A stretch of DNA of 64,000 nt from Pochonia chlamydosporia 170. Taxonomy: Eukaryota > Ascomycota > Sordariomycetes > Hypocreales > Clavicipitaceae. The position numbers were made by a program, and so were the translations under genes. Below, one piece after another: positions 1 through 10,512 of this stretch. Every line of letters begins with the position of its first letter. Positions within the stretch are counted from its first letter, which is position 1. The notes below the pieces were generated by a model, which was given only the letters and a program-made list of their open reading frames with translations, was not told the DNA's origin and ran no database searches. The stretch spans positions 1 to 64,000 of the forward strand of contig NW_019154065.1 of NCBI RefSeq assembly GCF_001653235.2. Reading direction: 5' to 3'.

Positions 1-215
1 ATGGCAGCTCACGGTGACTTGGCGTCTTGAAAGTTGCTTAGTTGTCATGAAGTATCGAAGATTGGCATGGTCGGTGATCACTGTGATCGGGTGGTGCGCG
101 CCTTGGAGTTCCGGTCTCCAGCATTCGAAGCAGCGTACAATTGCCAAAAGTTCTTTGTCGTAGATCTCGTAGTTACATTCAGCGGGGTCGTATTTTTTAG
201 ACATGATATAGGCGC
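1..215 (-). pseudogene. Ty3/gypsy RNase H fragment
   Basis: Read on the minus strand this edge segment encodes a typical gypsy RNase H stretch: [19 protein letters not shown], then a TDH-x-NL-x-YF motif and an LSRRQ motif. In a retrotransposon this domain removes the RNA strand during reverse transcription. It continues the pol gene whose reverse transcriptase lies at 824-2620. The DNA between them (about 216-820) has frame breaks, and the upstream part of the domain is not readable. Integrase would lie beyond the left edge. The 162-aa open frame on the opposite strand at 34-522 is its antisense shadow. Confidence 0.75.
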
Positions 216-747
216 CACTCTATATGCTTTAGTAAGACCATCACAAACCGCAATCTTGAGCTATCCTTGGCGAGTAGCCGACCCGATAGTCGCGCTTGCC
301 TGGGAAGGACGACGAGAGATCGCGATGCATCGCTGCGAAATATGCACTACGAACATATCGGCGACAATAGACTGCTATTCGCTAGTTGGCGGTACGACAA
401 ATGACGTTCTTTGTTGGTGGAGGGATCGGGCGAGGCTGAAGCTTTCTGTTGAGCGGCGTCCAAAGTGTTTGAGGATCTGTTCGGAGACGGTAAGCTTTCT
501 CTCTCTTGGAGGCCAGAGGTGACGGCTTCGAATTCCAGTGTGACTATCTTACGATTCGGTCAGCTGGCCCAACCTCAGGTGAAGTCGGATCTCGAAGGTC
601 CAATTCCCATTTGACTAACTTCCCGTGTCAGGGCAACTCACTGGCTGTGTGAATCCCTTTGCGATGATATAGTCCGGTTTGACTGTAGACAATTTCTTGG
701 GAATTAATCGCATGAAAGAATGGCTGACCTGCTTCTTTTGTACTTAA

Positions 748-2620
748 TTAATGAGGCGTTCCTTGGCAGCGAGGTGAATGACCGTTACGAAGTCGAGCTA
801 GTGTGCGGCCTTGGACGTTCTTTTCATTGTGATGGGCCGCTTGTGGCCACCTTACGTATCGTCCCAGGCTTGAGAGGAGTGATGCGATGACCACGAGTAA
901 TTCCCTTTTCGGTTCCTGTCGACTTTTCACACTTCTTGACGTCGAGTTGCAAGCCCGCGGCTTCAAGCGCCTGGAGCACTGATTTGACGTGGAGTCTGTG
1001 AGAGGCGAGGTCGTTTGAGTAGATGAGAATGTCGTCGATATAGGCTGTGCAATATCTGTCCAGGAATGGGCGTAATACTTCGTTGATCCTGGCTTGGAAG
1101 GTAGCTGGGGCGTTTGATAGTCCGAACGGCATCACCAGACTCTCGAAGAGTCCATATCTTGTGTTGAACGCTGTCATCCACTCTTGGCCCTCCTTGATGC
1201 GTATTCGGTTAAATGCTGCGACGACATCAAGTTTGGTGAAATATTTGGCTTGGCTTAGTTGCGAAAGAGTCTCCTGAATTAATGGCAGTGGATATCGGTT
1301 CTTGATGGTTATGGCATTGAGTGCCCGGTAGTCGACGCAAAAACGGAGGCCGCCTCCGGGTTTCTTCGCAAATAGCACTGGCGAGGCGGCTGGTGACGTA
1401 CTGGCACGTATAAAGCCCTTGTCGAGGTTTTCTTGAAGGAATTTCCGGAGGACGACGAGTTCGTCTTCGGACATGCCGTACAGAGGTCCATGGGGTGGGG
1501 TTGTGCCAGGTTGAAGTTCGATTTCGTGGTCGCAGTGTCGGTGCGGGGGAAGTTTATCTGCCTCTGTCTGGTCGAATACTTTGAGGAATTCATGGTAGTG
1601 TTCAGGTACTTTTGTTGCGGGGTTGATGAAAGTCTTGGGTTCGAGTGCTTTGTGAATATCCTCGAGTGATGCCCCTGAAAGGTACATGTCTGCTGCTAGT
1701 TTCCGAGAAGCTTGGAGTTCCTGGGTTTGTTGGTCCCTGGGGTTGGGAGGTATTATTTTATCATGCGACTGGAGTTCTCGGTTCATCTTTTGCACGTCCG
1801 TAAGTGCGGCGTCGAATCGGTCTGCCTTCGGTTCTGCGAACGTGGAGACGTTTGTGATAACACCAAGTTCGGCTAGTCTTTTATCGATCTCATAAAGAGA
1901 TAGTGAGAATACGTCGACGTCGTGCTTGTTGGCCAGCGTGTGGAATGCGGGTGCGCCGATCCTTCGAGGGATTGATGGACGTGGATGTATGGTTGCCGTT
2001 GTTGGGATTGGCAAAGTGGGAGCTCCTGAGACTGCTAGTTGGTATTGTCCCTTCTCCATGCAGTATTGGCGGCAATGATTGGAGTTGAAAGTAACTATAT
2101 TCGTACTCCAATTGACGTTTGGGTTGTGGTCTGTTAGCCAGGGTTTTCCGAGAATGATATCGTACTTTCCGAGCTTCGTTACGTAAAATAGAATCTTTTC
2201 TTTGTGTCCTTTAATGTCCATGTTGAGTTTTACTACGTGAGTGATATCGCCAGCCGAAGAGGGTCTTCCATCGACTACATTCAACCGGCGACGGTTTCGT
2301 AGTTTGTAAAACGTGAATTTGTTGATGTGCGCAAAAGACTCGTCTATAAATCCCTTTCCAGTAGCGCCAGAGTCAAGCATAGAATTGGTTTTTATCGAAC
2401 TTGCATTGTTGTCTTCCGTCAAAGCACATGGTAATAGCAAGTGGGCTTGGTTGGTGTCTAGGGAAGAGAGTTGTAGGTCTGTCTTTTTCTTGCGTCTCCT
2501 GCGGCGACTTCCGTTGGAGACTACTCTTTTTTTTCTTGGTTGTTCCAAGGAGCCGTGGGGCAGACGTGAGGTTTGTGGTCCGGGGAATAGCACCAGTTGC
2601 AGAGTCCATGCGCAATGCAA
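748..2620 (-). pseudogene. Ty3/gypsy pol: protease and reverse transcriptase
   Basis: The 598-codon frame at 824-2620 carries a retropepsin-like motif (LDSGATG near residue 81) and a full reverse transcriptase core. Visible landmarks are the GGGLRFCVDYRALN palm motif, FTKLDVVAAFNRIRI, MPFGLSNAPATFQ, and the catalytic YIDDILIYS. After the last motif the frame shifts, and RT thumb-like sequence (YVRWPQ..., NEKNVQG) continues in another frame to about 748. RNase H follows near the window edge. The element copies itself through RNA in cytoplasmic particles. Here gag and pol are in different frames and pol is broken, so it looks dead. Confidence 0.88.
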
Positions 2621-3748
2621 TAGGCCTTGCGTGCCTGTCTTTCTTCCGAGGTTCGAGGTTTGCGCCCGGAAGTTACGTCTTTAGCCTCCCAGGAGACTGC
2701 GTTCAAATCCATGGCATCCCCTCCGTTTATAGTTGTCGGAGTTTGGGAGGGAGGGGCGGCCGGAGTCGTGCCGGTAAGGGTATGGTTGTTGCTGGGTTTC
2801 TTCTTATAATAGTGGGGGTTGAGCTGACGACACTCACTGTCGCATTGCCTGACTAGTTCGATGAATTCCGCTAAAGTGGTCGGTGCGGCTTTGAGGACCA
2901 CGAGCCTCCATATGATGTCGGGGTTTGGTAGTTTCAGAGGTGGGCCGTTTGCAAGTGTAGACTAGGTGATTTTTGTCTTTCGGAATGTCTGGGGTCGTTG
3001 AGTTGGGCGACTGCGATCCAGTATGGCAATAAGGCTTTTCGCAAGGTTGGTTTATAACCTTGTTGGCATGTCCTATATCTCTTTGGGGTTCCAGTGCGGC
3101 CGAGTCCACTCTTCGCCATAAATCTGTCTTCAAGGTTGTGATGATGGCCTCGACGTTTGCAAACTGGACGATTCCGTGTGATACGTTGTAACTGACCTGG
3201 GCGTGGGCGTCCCCACTGAGGCATGAAATGACGAACCCCATTCGTTCTGTTTCGTCTGCCCACCAGTCTCTGTTCATATGCAATTTGAGTTCGAGTTTCT
3301 GTAAGAATTCTGGTAGATCCTTGGGATTCTCTCCACTGAATGCATCGGGCTTGGGGTGCTCAGCGGAGCGGTGGCGATGGCTTCCTCCAGTGGCCGCTAT
3401 GGCTTTGTACGCCTCTATTTGTCCTTCCATGTGGGAGATTGTATCATCTTTATCGTTCGATTCCATGAGGGAGTTACTCAGGCGGGTTTGCAGGGTTTCG
3501 ATGTGTGAGTTCGTGGTGTTGGCAGTTGTGATGGCGGTTTGGCGGAGCCTCACGATTTCCTCGTGCATGTTGGTTACGGCTTGGCTAAGGGCCCAGACTT
3601 CCCGCATGATGCCTGGGGCGTCGTTAGCCCAAGCGGACCGGAACGCGGCTTCTCCATCAATGGATGAAAGTATCGGGACCGATGGGCGGAGATCGGTAGG
3701 GGCGGGTGTGGTGGACCCCGGAGGGGTGTCTACTGCAGCTCCTGTCAT
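2521..3748 (-). pseudogene. Ty3/gypsy gag with CCHC zinc knuckle
   Basis: A 304-codon frame (ATG at 3748, stop at 2834) has a low-complexity N-terminus, a coiled-coil-like middle, and a capsid-like stretch (HPKPDAFSGENPKDLPEFL, then GFVISCLSGDAHAQ) typical of fungal gypsy Gag. About 60 residues later the frame becomes non-Gag-like. The nucleocapsid part resumes in another frame at 2521-2901 with a classic knuckle, CNWCYSPDHKPHVC (C-x2-C-x4-H-x4-C). Gag packages element RNA. The frame change is probably a disabling indel, though programmed shifting cannot be excluded. Pol follows directly downstream. Confidence 0.82.
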
Positions 3749-3779
3749 TGTGTTTTCGGTTGCGGTAGTGGATTCGTTG

Positions 3780-3960
3780 GATGTCGATCAGTGGCTAATT
3801 TGTTGATTGATGGTTGATTTGTTATTGGGTGGCTGTTAATTGGTTGACTGGTTGTTAATTGACTGATTACTTTGTTAGGTTAATTGATTGATTGGTTGTT
3901 AATTGACTAATTGGTTGTTATTTATTGGTTGATTGGTTTGTTGGTTTGTTGATTAGTTGC
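3780..3960. repeat. Degenerate TTGATTGGTTGTTAATTGACT repeats
   Basis: About 180 bp made of imperfect tandem copies of TTGATTGGTTG / GTTAATTGAC units. It lies between the gypsy gag start (3748) and the probable LTR (3973-4279), that is, in the element's 5' leader. Nothing coding is seen. Confidence 0.7.
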
Positions 3961-3972
3961 CAGTTGTTGAAA

Positions 3973-4279
3973 TGTTCATTACGATTGATGCTGGTTCGGG
4001 TGAAAATTTAGTTTTCGGGGTGTTTTGGTGAGGTTTGAATGCCACAGAATGTGTGGTACGGTTGGGTGCTGGAATCGATAGTCGCGTCGTGGACGGTGAT
4101 CTATCGAAGAGGGGTGTCGGTGAATAATATGTAACGGTACGAGTGCACGAACAAGGTCGAGTGCGACTTGGATAAAATGATTATTCACAAGGAGAAAAAG
4201 AGAACCCCTAAAGAAACTCTGGCTGAAGCTATTTACACAATGCTCACAAAGTGAGACATTCATTAAACGGGCAGGTCAC
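3973..4279 (-). repeat. Probable 5' LTR of the gypsy element
   Basis: On the minus strand a segment beginning TGTGACCTGCCCG (from 4279) and ending GAACA (3973) sits upstream of the gypsy leader and gag, with TGT...ACA ends as expected for an LTR. The partner LTR is outside the window, so the boundaries cannot be tested. The right edge abuts the hAT-A reading frame, and the ATG at 4280 touches this edge. Confidence 0.45.
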
Positions 4280-6634
4280 ATGATTCCCTCACACAACCTC
4301 GGTCAGCCACCGTATCGAAAAATGGCCACCAGTGATGCTGAAATGGGCGATTCTACGTCCCAAGTTTCTGCACCTGAATCTAGTCAGTTTCCCGGCTTTT
4401 CATGGACCGGCAATCCCGATTCTCCGGTGGCTGTTGACAGTACGAGGCGTGGTCGCGGGTCCAAGAAGCGTACCCAAACCGCAACAGAGACTTGGGCTCA
4501 TGCGAAGAAGTTAAAACTAGATGAACAAGCTCGACGTGATCGCGCTGGTAACAGGATATGGGTTTGCGGTAAATGCTCATGGGAATCAGCTTCTCTGACC
4601 TCTGCACGAAACCACCTTGCTCATAGGCATGGGATCAAGATTAATGCACAGCAGCCACAGATCATACTGAAGGGCCAAGCCAAGCTTGAGCAAATTCTCC
4701 AACGCCAGGCAGAGAAAAGCCAGGCCCAAGCTGATGAACGGGAGCGAAATGTGCTCCGTAAGGCCATTAACCAAACAGCCTTTGACGAATCGTTGCTGCA
4801 GCTCATCGTTAATAACAACCTTCCACACAAGTCAGTCGAGTATCCAGAACTATATTCCCTGATTATGAGTGTCAACTATATGGCAGCAGATATATACCCA
4901 AAGTCTCGAGCCGCGGTACCAAAGAAAATTGAACTTGCCTTCTTACAAGCGAAGGCTGTGATTAAACAACACCTGCACGCTGCACTTTCGGAGATACATC
5001 TTGCCTGTGACGTTTGGACGACTGAGCATAAGAAGAAGGCTTTCTTGGCTGTTGTTGCACACTTCGTTGACGCAGAGGGGAAGAGACGCAAGGCTTTATT
5101 AGGTTTACCACGGTTACGAAGAAGCCATGGCGGCCAACACCAAGCAGAACATGTTAACGGGATAATTGATTGGTATGACATTGCTCATAAAATCGGCTAT
5201 TACATTGGTGACAATCACGGTTCGAATGACAAGTGTTGCCGCTTTATCTCGAAACACCTTAAAGAACAGTACCAACTCAACTGGAATGCAAAGACACGTC
5301 GAATTCGCTGCCACGGCCATGTCATAAATCTAGCTAGTCAGGCTTTTATTTTTGCGCCAGATAAAGAGACTATTGATGCGGTGGTAAAAGAGGTTAGGCG
5401 GGGCTCCAGATCTGGAGATGAAGGCGATCACAAAGGCGACTCCGATGAAGAAGCCAATGAAGATGATGAGAGGGATGATGAAGAAACCAGGCTTTCTGCA
5501 GCGTCAAGAAAGAAGAAGAGGCCCAGTTGGAAGGATATTGGCCCGCTAGGAAAGCTTCATGTAATCGTCGCTCATATGAGGGCTTCGGAGCTTCTCTACG
5601 ACGAATTTCACAGTGCGGCCGGCCGTATGATACCTATGGACAACGATACTCGATGGAATAGTTGGTATACCATGAATGAGGTTGCTTGCGTGCTCGAGGG
5701 TCATGTTGATACCTTTGTTAAAAACCACCGCAAAGAGATTGGAAAGTATGCACTCACACCGGACGATTGGGATACTCTACGTGAGATCAACATCTTCCTA
5801 AAACCCTTTGAAAAAGTGACAAGCAGAACGCAAGGAGATCTTGATTCTATTGAGAAGACGTTGGCAACGATGGATATTCTCGTTAAACACTTTGAGAAGC
5901 AGAAGAGCAAGCATGCGAACAACACCGGGTTTCAGAACGCAATTCTGATGGCCTGGCACGCTTTTGATAAGTATTATCTCCTTACTGATGAGGTGCCAGC
6001 ATATGCAGCAGCTTTGCTCCTCCATCCTTCAAGGCGAAAGCGCTATATTGATATCAACTGGGATAAGTCTTGGGTCAAAGCAGTATTGCCACAACTCCAG
6101 AGGCTTTGGGAAGAAAGGTACGCCATGACTGAAGGGGATGTCGTTCAAGCATTATCAAAACCAACCTATGAGCCTGATGAGTATGATCTGCTTGAGCGAG
6201 ATCTAGACGTAGTTCAAACTTCCGCCGATGACTGGACATCTTTTATCGAGGCTGACCCTACCGAGATCTCCACCAAGACTGCGCTAGACTGGTGGTGTCA
6301 AGAGCATCAACGAACACGGTACCCACGCCTCTCCCGTATGGCGATTGACATCCTCTCGGTACCAGCAATGTCAGCAGAGGCTGAGCGAGTCTTTTCTGGC
6401 GCCAGGCGCCAAATACCATGGAGTAGAGCAAGTTTAGGATCAAAGACAATTGAGCAGATGGAGTGTTTAAAACATTGGCTGCGGAACGCTTGGCTTGATC
6501 AGCTCAACATTGAACTACCGACGGAGGGAGGCGGAGGCGAAGTAGAAGACGAATCAGAGGCTGCATGTGATAGTAGGAGGACAAGTTATGTATCCCAGGA
6601 CCTTGAGAGTCTAGATAATTTCAGGGCTTACTAA
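4280..6634 (+). CDS. hAT-A transposase (complete)
   Basis: A single 784-codon frame encodes a full-length hAT-superfamily transposase. A BED-type zinc finger (CGKCSWES...NHLAHRHG) is near residues 95-115. A DDE-core stretch (LACDVWTTEHKKKAFLAV, then YYIGDNHGSNDK) and RIRCHGHVINLASQAF follow. An acidic low-complexity insert lies near 375-410. The C-terminal dimerisation region holds YPRLSRMAIDILSVPAMSAE and AERVFSGARR. The enzyme cuts and pastes DNA with terminal repeats and 8-bp duplications. The ATG at 4280 abuts the gypsy LTR edge, so the ATG at 4322 (context AAAATGGCC) may be the native start. No stop or frameshift is seen. The left terminal repeat was not found; the right one is at 6785. 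Confidence 0.93.
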   Translation: MIPSHNLGQPPYRKMATSDAEMGDSTSQVSAPESSQFPGFSWTGNPDSPVAVDSTRRGRGSKKRTQTATETWAHAKKLKLDEQARRDRAGNRIWVCGKCSWESASLTSARNHLAHRHGIKINAQQPQIILKGQAKLEQILQRQAEKSQAQADERERNVLRKAINQTAFDESLLQLIVNNNLPHKSVEYPELYSLIMSVNYMAADIYPKSRAAVPKKIELAFLQAKAVIKQHLHAALSEIHLACDVWTTEHKKKAFLAVVAHFVDAEGKRRKALLGLPRLRRSHGGQHQAEHVNGIIDWYDIAHKIGYYIGDNHGSNDKCCRFISKHLKEQYQLNWNAKTRRIRCHGHVINLASQAFIFAPDKETIDAVVKEVRRGSRSGDEGDHKGDSDEEANEDDERDDEETRLSAASRKKKRPSWKDIGPLGKLHVIVAHMRASELLYDEFHSAAGRMIPMDNDTRWNSWYTMNEVACVLEGHVDTFVKNHRKEIGKYALTPDDWDTLREINIFLKPFEKVTSRTQGDLDSIEKTLATMDILVKHFEKQKSKHANNTGFQNAILMAWHAFDKYYLLTDEVPAYAAALLLHPSRRKRYIDINWDKSWVKAVLPQLQRLWEERYAMTEGDVVQALSKPTYEPDEYDLLERDLDVVQTSADDWTSFIEADPTEISTKTALDWWCQEHQRTRYPRLSRMAIDILSVPAMSAEAERVFSGARRQIPWSRASLGSKTIEQMECLKHWLRNAWLDQLNIELPTEGGGGEVEDESEAACDSRRTSYVSQDLESLDNFRAY

Positions 6635-6639
6635 TCCGG

Positions 6640-6785
6640 TTTCTCAATATTCTCAATATCCTCAATATGTTTTCAATATATTCAATACTCAATACTCAAT
6701 ATTCAATACTCAATACCGACTTTTTCAATATTGATCTTTTTCAATACAGTGTCATATTGAGTATTGAGTATTGAATGCAGCACTG
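6640..6785. repeat. hAT-A 3' subterminal repeats and terminal end
   Basis: Directly after the hAT-A stop are many CAATACT/CAATATT motifs, then inverted GAGTATTGAGTATTGAATG, and the segment ends CAGCACTG at 6785. Read inward this gives CAGTGCTGCATTCAATACTC, a hAT-type terminus (CAGNG). No matching left end lies between gag and the CDS, which fits the gypsy LTR having separated it. Confidence 0.65.
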
Positions 6786-7289
6786 GCTGGCAGAGGTATT
6801 GGTGTCGGATAAAGGTGCCTCTGTTGATTGTAACACACAAGCAATTTTGCCACCTGAGTGGCGAGTGGCAACAGCAGTCGTCATACTGCTGCCTTAAGGC
6901 AGCAGTAATCCGAGAGTATTAAATATCTTGGGGTTCCGCTGTGTACTGTAATGGAAAAAAGGGAGAGGAGACAGAAGAAAATGGAACAGAATCACGGAAG
7001 CTTAGTTAACAATGAGTCTCATAACGTGACAATTGGTGCGTTGGTGATCTTAAAGCCAGCACCCTTTCCATCTCGCCACGTAACAGGTCAGATAGACACA
7101 GGACTTGTATACTCAGGTCTGCCGCCCATTTTTTGGACGATTGTAGAGACCCAGGTCACCTAGACTCAGGTCTATAATCCACTTCCTGCCGACTAGTAGA
7201 CCCAGGCGTTGTCAATGTGTGATCCCAAATCCTGTAGACCCAGATCTTGGGGCATTTGGCATCCATTTTCTGACAATATCTAGAGTACA
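6786..7289. other. Gene-free stretch with a 22-bp palindrome
   Basis: No convincing coding capacity. At 6885-6906 there is a perfect palindrome with half-site ACTGCTGCCTT. Around 7140-7250 variants of TAGACCCAGG recur several times, suggesting old repeat DNA. Confidence 0.5.
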
Positions 7290-7305
7290 TGGACCGTGAT
7301 AGAGT

Positions 7306-7570
7306 CTACACTGCATGGCCTAGGATCCGTGCTCCTGGGATCAACACTACTAGATCAGTGAATCCGGGTATCAACCCACCTGGTACTCCTGGGGGATCAG
7401 TCCTCCTGAGATCAACGAACTCCAATTTTGGATGCGTACTTGTCCGAGTTGCACCAATGACAGAGCCCATGGGCAGTGCAGTAGGTTTTGCGTGCTGCTC
7501 TCTCTGCGTCATTTTGCGGTCTACGGCCAGAGGCGACATCTTCAGGTCCCCAGGCGATGGCGCTCAGATT
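7306..7570 (-). pseudogene. Decayed gypsy gag (zinc-knuckle region) remnant
   Basis: The minus-strand reading RKMTQREQHAKPTALPMG aligns residue by residue with the intact gag nearby (RKPRTSEERQARKAYCIAHG, near 2640). The DNA around 7455-7570 parallels 2595-2710. The knuckle cysteines are mostly replaced (GSVIGATRTSTH against CNWCYSPDH), so it is an old copy. Only this short block is recognisable. Confidence 0.6.
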
Positions 7571-7773
7571 CACCGATGTTCTGGGGTCCGGTCATTTAGA
7601 TACAGTTTGGCACCCTTGACCGAAGGTAGCGATCCACCACGAAGGTCGTCACGAGGCCCGAACTCATATCGAAACTCAGCAGCCGCTGAAATAGCTGGAT
7701 GTACGATTTCGATTCTCGCAACAGCATGATTACCGAGTCCTCCACTGGATATAGGTTCTTCGATAACCTGGGC

Positions 7774-8078
7774 CAGCGCTCCTAATAGTCCAGACTGCAG
7801 ATCAGGGCAGGGAATACGGACGCCCGGTGTGGACGCTAAGTACGCTAGGTCGTTAGCATAGTGTTGCAAAATCGGGGCATCTATGATTGTTGCTGTGCCA
7901 ACCATTTTGTTTGGATATTTCTGATCAATTTACTGGTGCGATCCAGATCAACACGGCTCGTTTCAAGGGACGCATCATCTTAGTCGTCAATACACGAACG
8001 CCTGTCGTGGATTAATTATTGATCTTGGATTGCAGTCTGGACTAATAGTCCAAACGGTCTGGACTCTTAGGAGCGCTG
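7774..8078. mobile_element. hAT-type MITE, 305 bp, with 8-bp duplication
   Basis: Left end CAGCGCTCCTAATAGTCC, right end the inverse of CAGCGCTCCTAAGAGTCC. The element is flanked on both sides by the exact 8-bp duplication ACCTGGGC (7766-7773 and 8079-8086). CAGNG termini plus an 8-bp duplication are hAT hallmarks. There is no transposase inside. The same terminal family occurs at 43453-43664. A 111-codon minus-strand frame at 7570-7905 overlaps its left half and resembles nothing I know. Confidence 0.9.
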
Positions 8079-8254
8079 ACCTGGGCTTGTTGCTTCAGAA
8101 GGATGAAATGTGAAAGGCCTCTAGCGAGTTGATTCAACTAACTAGTCCCTATGCTGTTTACTATCAAGATAGGGAAGGAAAAGAGAGCCTATGTACGCCA
8201 TGGCATGTTGACCGCGCCTTATATCTTCCCGATACGCCTCCATAGAAGGTTCTA

Positions 8255-9043
8255 TTATTGTGCCCAGGTATGAGGAGCCCTGCGTCTTCACTGACGGCAA
8301 AATTCTGGTCCTTGTCTATGTCGACGATATCCTGATCCTAGCCCGTCGCAAGAAAAGGGATCCGTGGACGAGCTTGTCGAGTATCTCCGAGACAAGTACA
8401 ACCTGCGCGAAGAAGACTTCAAGTGGTATCTTGGCATCAGGGTCATAAGAGATCGACCAAACCGGAAGATGTATCTCTGCCAGGACGCCTACATCGACAA
8501 AATTGCGCGAAAATTCAAGCTCTGCGACTCAAAGCTTCGAGTACCGTCAATCCCGATCACAACGATCCCTCTCGTCAAACATGAGGGACAGGCTTCCCAG
8601 GAAGAGATAAAAGCATATCAGGAACGAGTCGGATCTCTGATGTATATCGCAGTCATGACCAGACCTGATATAGCACGAGCAGCTACCCAGCTTGCAAGGT
8701 TCCTGACAAACCCATCACCAGAGCACCTTGCCGCCGCTGATCAATGCATCCCGTTATCTCTACACGACGAGATTCCTCGCCATCATCTATGATGGTCTGC
8801 ACGCAGGAGAATCACTGGTGATTGCAAGTGATGCGTCATTCGCGGACGATGCCGAAACTCGACGTTCGTCACAGGGATATGTGATGACACTCTTCAACGG
8901 ACCAGTTGTGTGGAAGGCCGGACTGCAGGACACGGTCACGACTTCGACAACCGAGGCAGAAATCTTGAGCCTGGAAAGAACAACCAAAGAGAGTTACGCC
9001 CTAGATCGACTGCTAAGGGACATTTCTCTTGATCTTGGACCTC
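8255..9043 (+). pseudogene. Ty1/copia RT-RNase H fragment, copy 1
   Basis: Encodes the end of copia reverse transcriptase (LVYVDDILIL) and much of RNase H (DASFADDAETRRSSQGY, TTSTTEAEILSLERTTKES). It is nearly identical to the minus-strand copy at 25271-26337, but with a 1-bp deletion just after YVDDILIL (near 8340) and a 1-bp insertion near 8749, so three frames are needed to read it. It ends abruptly at 9043, where copy 2 continues, and runs into a fragment of another LTR (9067-9107). It is a dead 5'- and 3'-truncated copy. Confidence 0.9.
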
Positions 9044-9066
9044 AACTTACGAGTACCCCAAACCGC

Positions 9067-9107
9067 GTGATAATTATCACCCGAATAGAAGCCTTGCGCT
9101 TCCAACA
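9067..9107. repeat. 41-bp LTR end, same family as 33082-33289
   Basis: The segment from GTGATAATTATCACCCG to CTTCCAACA is identical to the last 41 bp of the solo LTR in the ankyrin gene (33249-33289). Here only the LTR end survives, joined to the truncated copia fragment. Confidence 0.8.
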
Positions 9108-9299
9108 CACTGCATGTTTGCCAAAAGAAAAACTAGAAATCGAAATAAGGAGGCAAAAATATTCTAATTGCGTAGGCGATTGCTTATTTTATTTTAAATG
9201 CTCGAACACTTTCACTTTCGTAGTTTTCTCCACGGTATCGATGGCGAAATGGGAGGAAAGTTATGTACCTCCAGGTGCCCATGTAAGTTAACGGCCGCC

Positions 9300-9392
9300 A
9301 TTTCGAAGTTGGACGCCCTTAACGCAAACAACATGAACAACCTCGCAATTGCGCTTCACAACCTGGGGATATATGAGGAGGCGGGTCGATGC
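9300..9392 (+). pseudogene. Possible TPR-repeat fragment
   Basis: A short frame reads NNMNNLAIALHNLGIYEEAG, which has the spacing and residues of one kinesin-light-chain-type tetratricopeptide repeat. It lies in a 97-codon frame (9198-9491) with no other recognisable part and no neighbouring repeats. It may be a remnant of a larger TPR protein, or chance. Confidence 0.3.
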
Positions 9393-9453
9393 CCCAGCAG
9401 ACCCTCCCGCTTCGTGAGACGGTTCTGTGAAACTCAGTCTACCGTAGTTAGGG

Positions 9454-10479
9454 TTAACATCGATAATATTGCTTATTATCTAGGGGTCTAATCTTCAAAG
9501 TGAAGCGCTGCTGGTAGCGAAATAAAACCACGGCAAAGATAACGATAACCAAGATTTTATAACGATTCCGACATAACAGGATGATTAGCCAGACATCCCA
9601 GCTATGCCACGACGAGCCCGGATAATGCGTGAAAAAAGATTGTTCTGTAGAATCGTAAAACTCGGACGGAGCAATGCGGACCGTGCATTGGTCTCTCGCT
9701 GACGAATGACTTTCAATAAGCTGCTGTGGAAGCTTATCTTTAAGGTACCTGGAGAGTTGTCGCGAGACGAACACAGGGCCAGTGGAGAACATGACAGTAG
9801 GGTACTTTGTACCAAGACGGTGACTATGGCTCTCAAGCGTTGTGATAAGCCGCTTGAAGAAGTCGTGGCCCTTTGCTGTAGCCATCATATCGTTGCTGAC
9901 CCCGTAGGGCTTTGTTTTGGGAAAGACTGCGTCAAACTGCAGGAGTGGCGTGGGCGGTCTGCGACATCCAATATCCAGATCTAAGTAAATACCACCAAAG
10001 TGATACAGAACAAAATAACGAATGGCATCAGCCCGCTGGATGGCGTACGGATACCGATCATAGACCTGGAGGAACCAAGGGTAGGACTCTTTGAGAAAGG
10101 CACGGCTCGTATCATCCGTCCAATGGATGTGTGTCCAGTTTCCCACCTTATGGATCTCTTGGCAGGAATAGTACGCATGTGCCCAATTTTCGGGCACACT
10201 GTTGTTCGAGAATGTTTGGTGTATGATTCGAGGTATTCGTTCGGAAACTTGAGCATTTCCGGGATCAAAATGTTCAGATAGGTTCGTGTTGGAAGGGGTG
10301 TTCAACGGTGAAATTAATTCGCCTCGCGTAAGCAGGTGATTCCTAATTACGGCATCGTCTCGTTCAAATCGTCCAAGGATGGCATAGGAAAGGAAGCCAT
10401 AGAGAGAAACGCAGAATAGAAACAGGCTGATGCCTGGGTAAACACAGCGCCGGAAACGCTTCACGGGAATTTTTCTCAT
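9454..10479 (-). CDS. GT32-family sugar transferase (OCH1/SUR1-like)
   Basis: A 341-residue type II membrane protein. The longest open frame begins at a TTG at 10512; I prefer the ATG at 10479 (MRKIPVKRF). A membrane anchor (about residues 15-35) is followed by the family start motif RIPRIIHQTFSN, then RADAIRYFVLYHFGGIYLD and the DLD metal-binding (DXD) site. GVSNDMMA, FSTGPVFVS and HYPGSSWHSWD follow. A second hydrophobic segment lies near the C-terminus. The order resembles mannosyl-inositolphosphorylceramide synthase catalytic subunits (SUR1/CSH1 type), which act in the Golgi on sphingolipids; an OCH1-type mannosyltransferase is the alternative. No intron or break is seen. It is one of few intact host-type genes in this part. 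Confidence 0.88.
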   Translation of the reverse strand: MRKIPVKRFRRCVYPGISLFLFCVSLYGFLSYAILGRFERDDAVIRNHLLTRGELISPLNTPSNTNLSEHFDPGNAQVSERIPRIIHQTFSNNSVPENWAHAYYSCQEIHKVGNWTHIHWTDDTSRAFLKESYPWFLQVYDRYPYAIQRADAIRYFVLYHFGGIYLDLDIGCRRPPTPLLQFDAVFPKTKPYGVSNDMMATAKGHDFFKRLITTLESHSHRLGTKYPTVMFSTGPVFVSRQLSRYLKDKLPQQLIESHSSARDQCTVRIAPSEFYDSTEQSFFTHYPGSSWHSWDVWLIILLCRNRYKILVIVIFAVVLFRYQQRFTLKIRPLDNKQYYRC

Positions 10480-10512
10480 TCTGCTAAGAGATTGGGACAA
10501 TGCGATCTCCAA

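Noticed and set aside
34..522. 162-codon plus-strand open frame at the left edge
   Set aside because: Starts with TTG and is antisense to clear gypsy RNase H sequence; no motif of its own.
2313..2856. Several plus-strand frames of 120-190 codons over 2.3-3.8 kb
   Set aside because: Antisense shadows of gypsy gag and pol.
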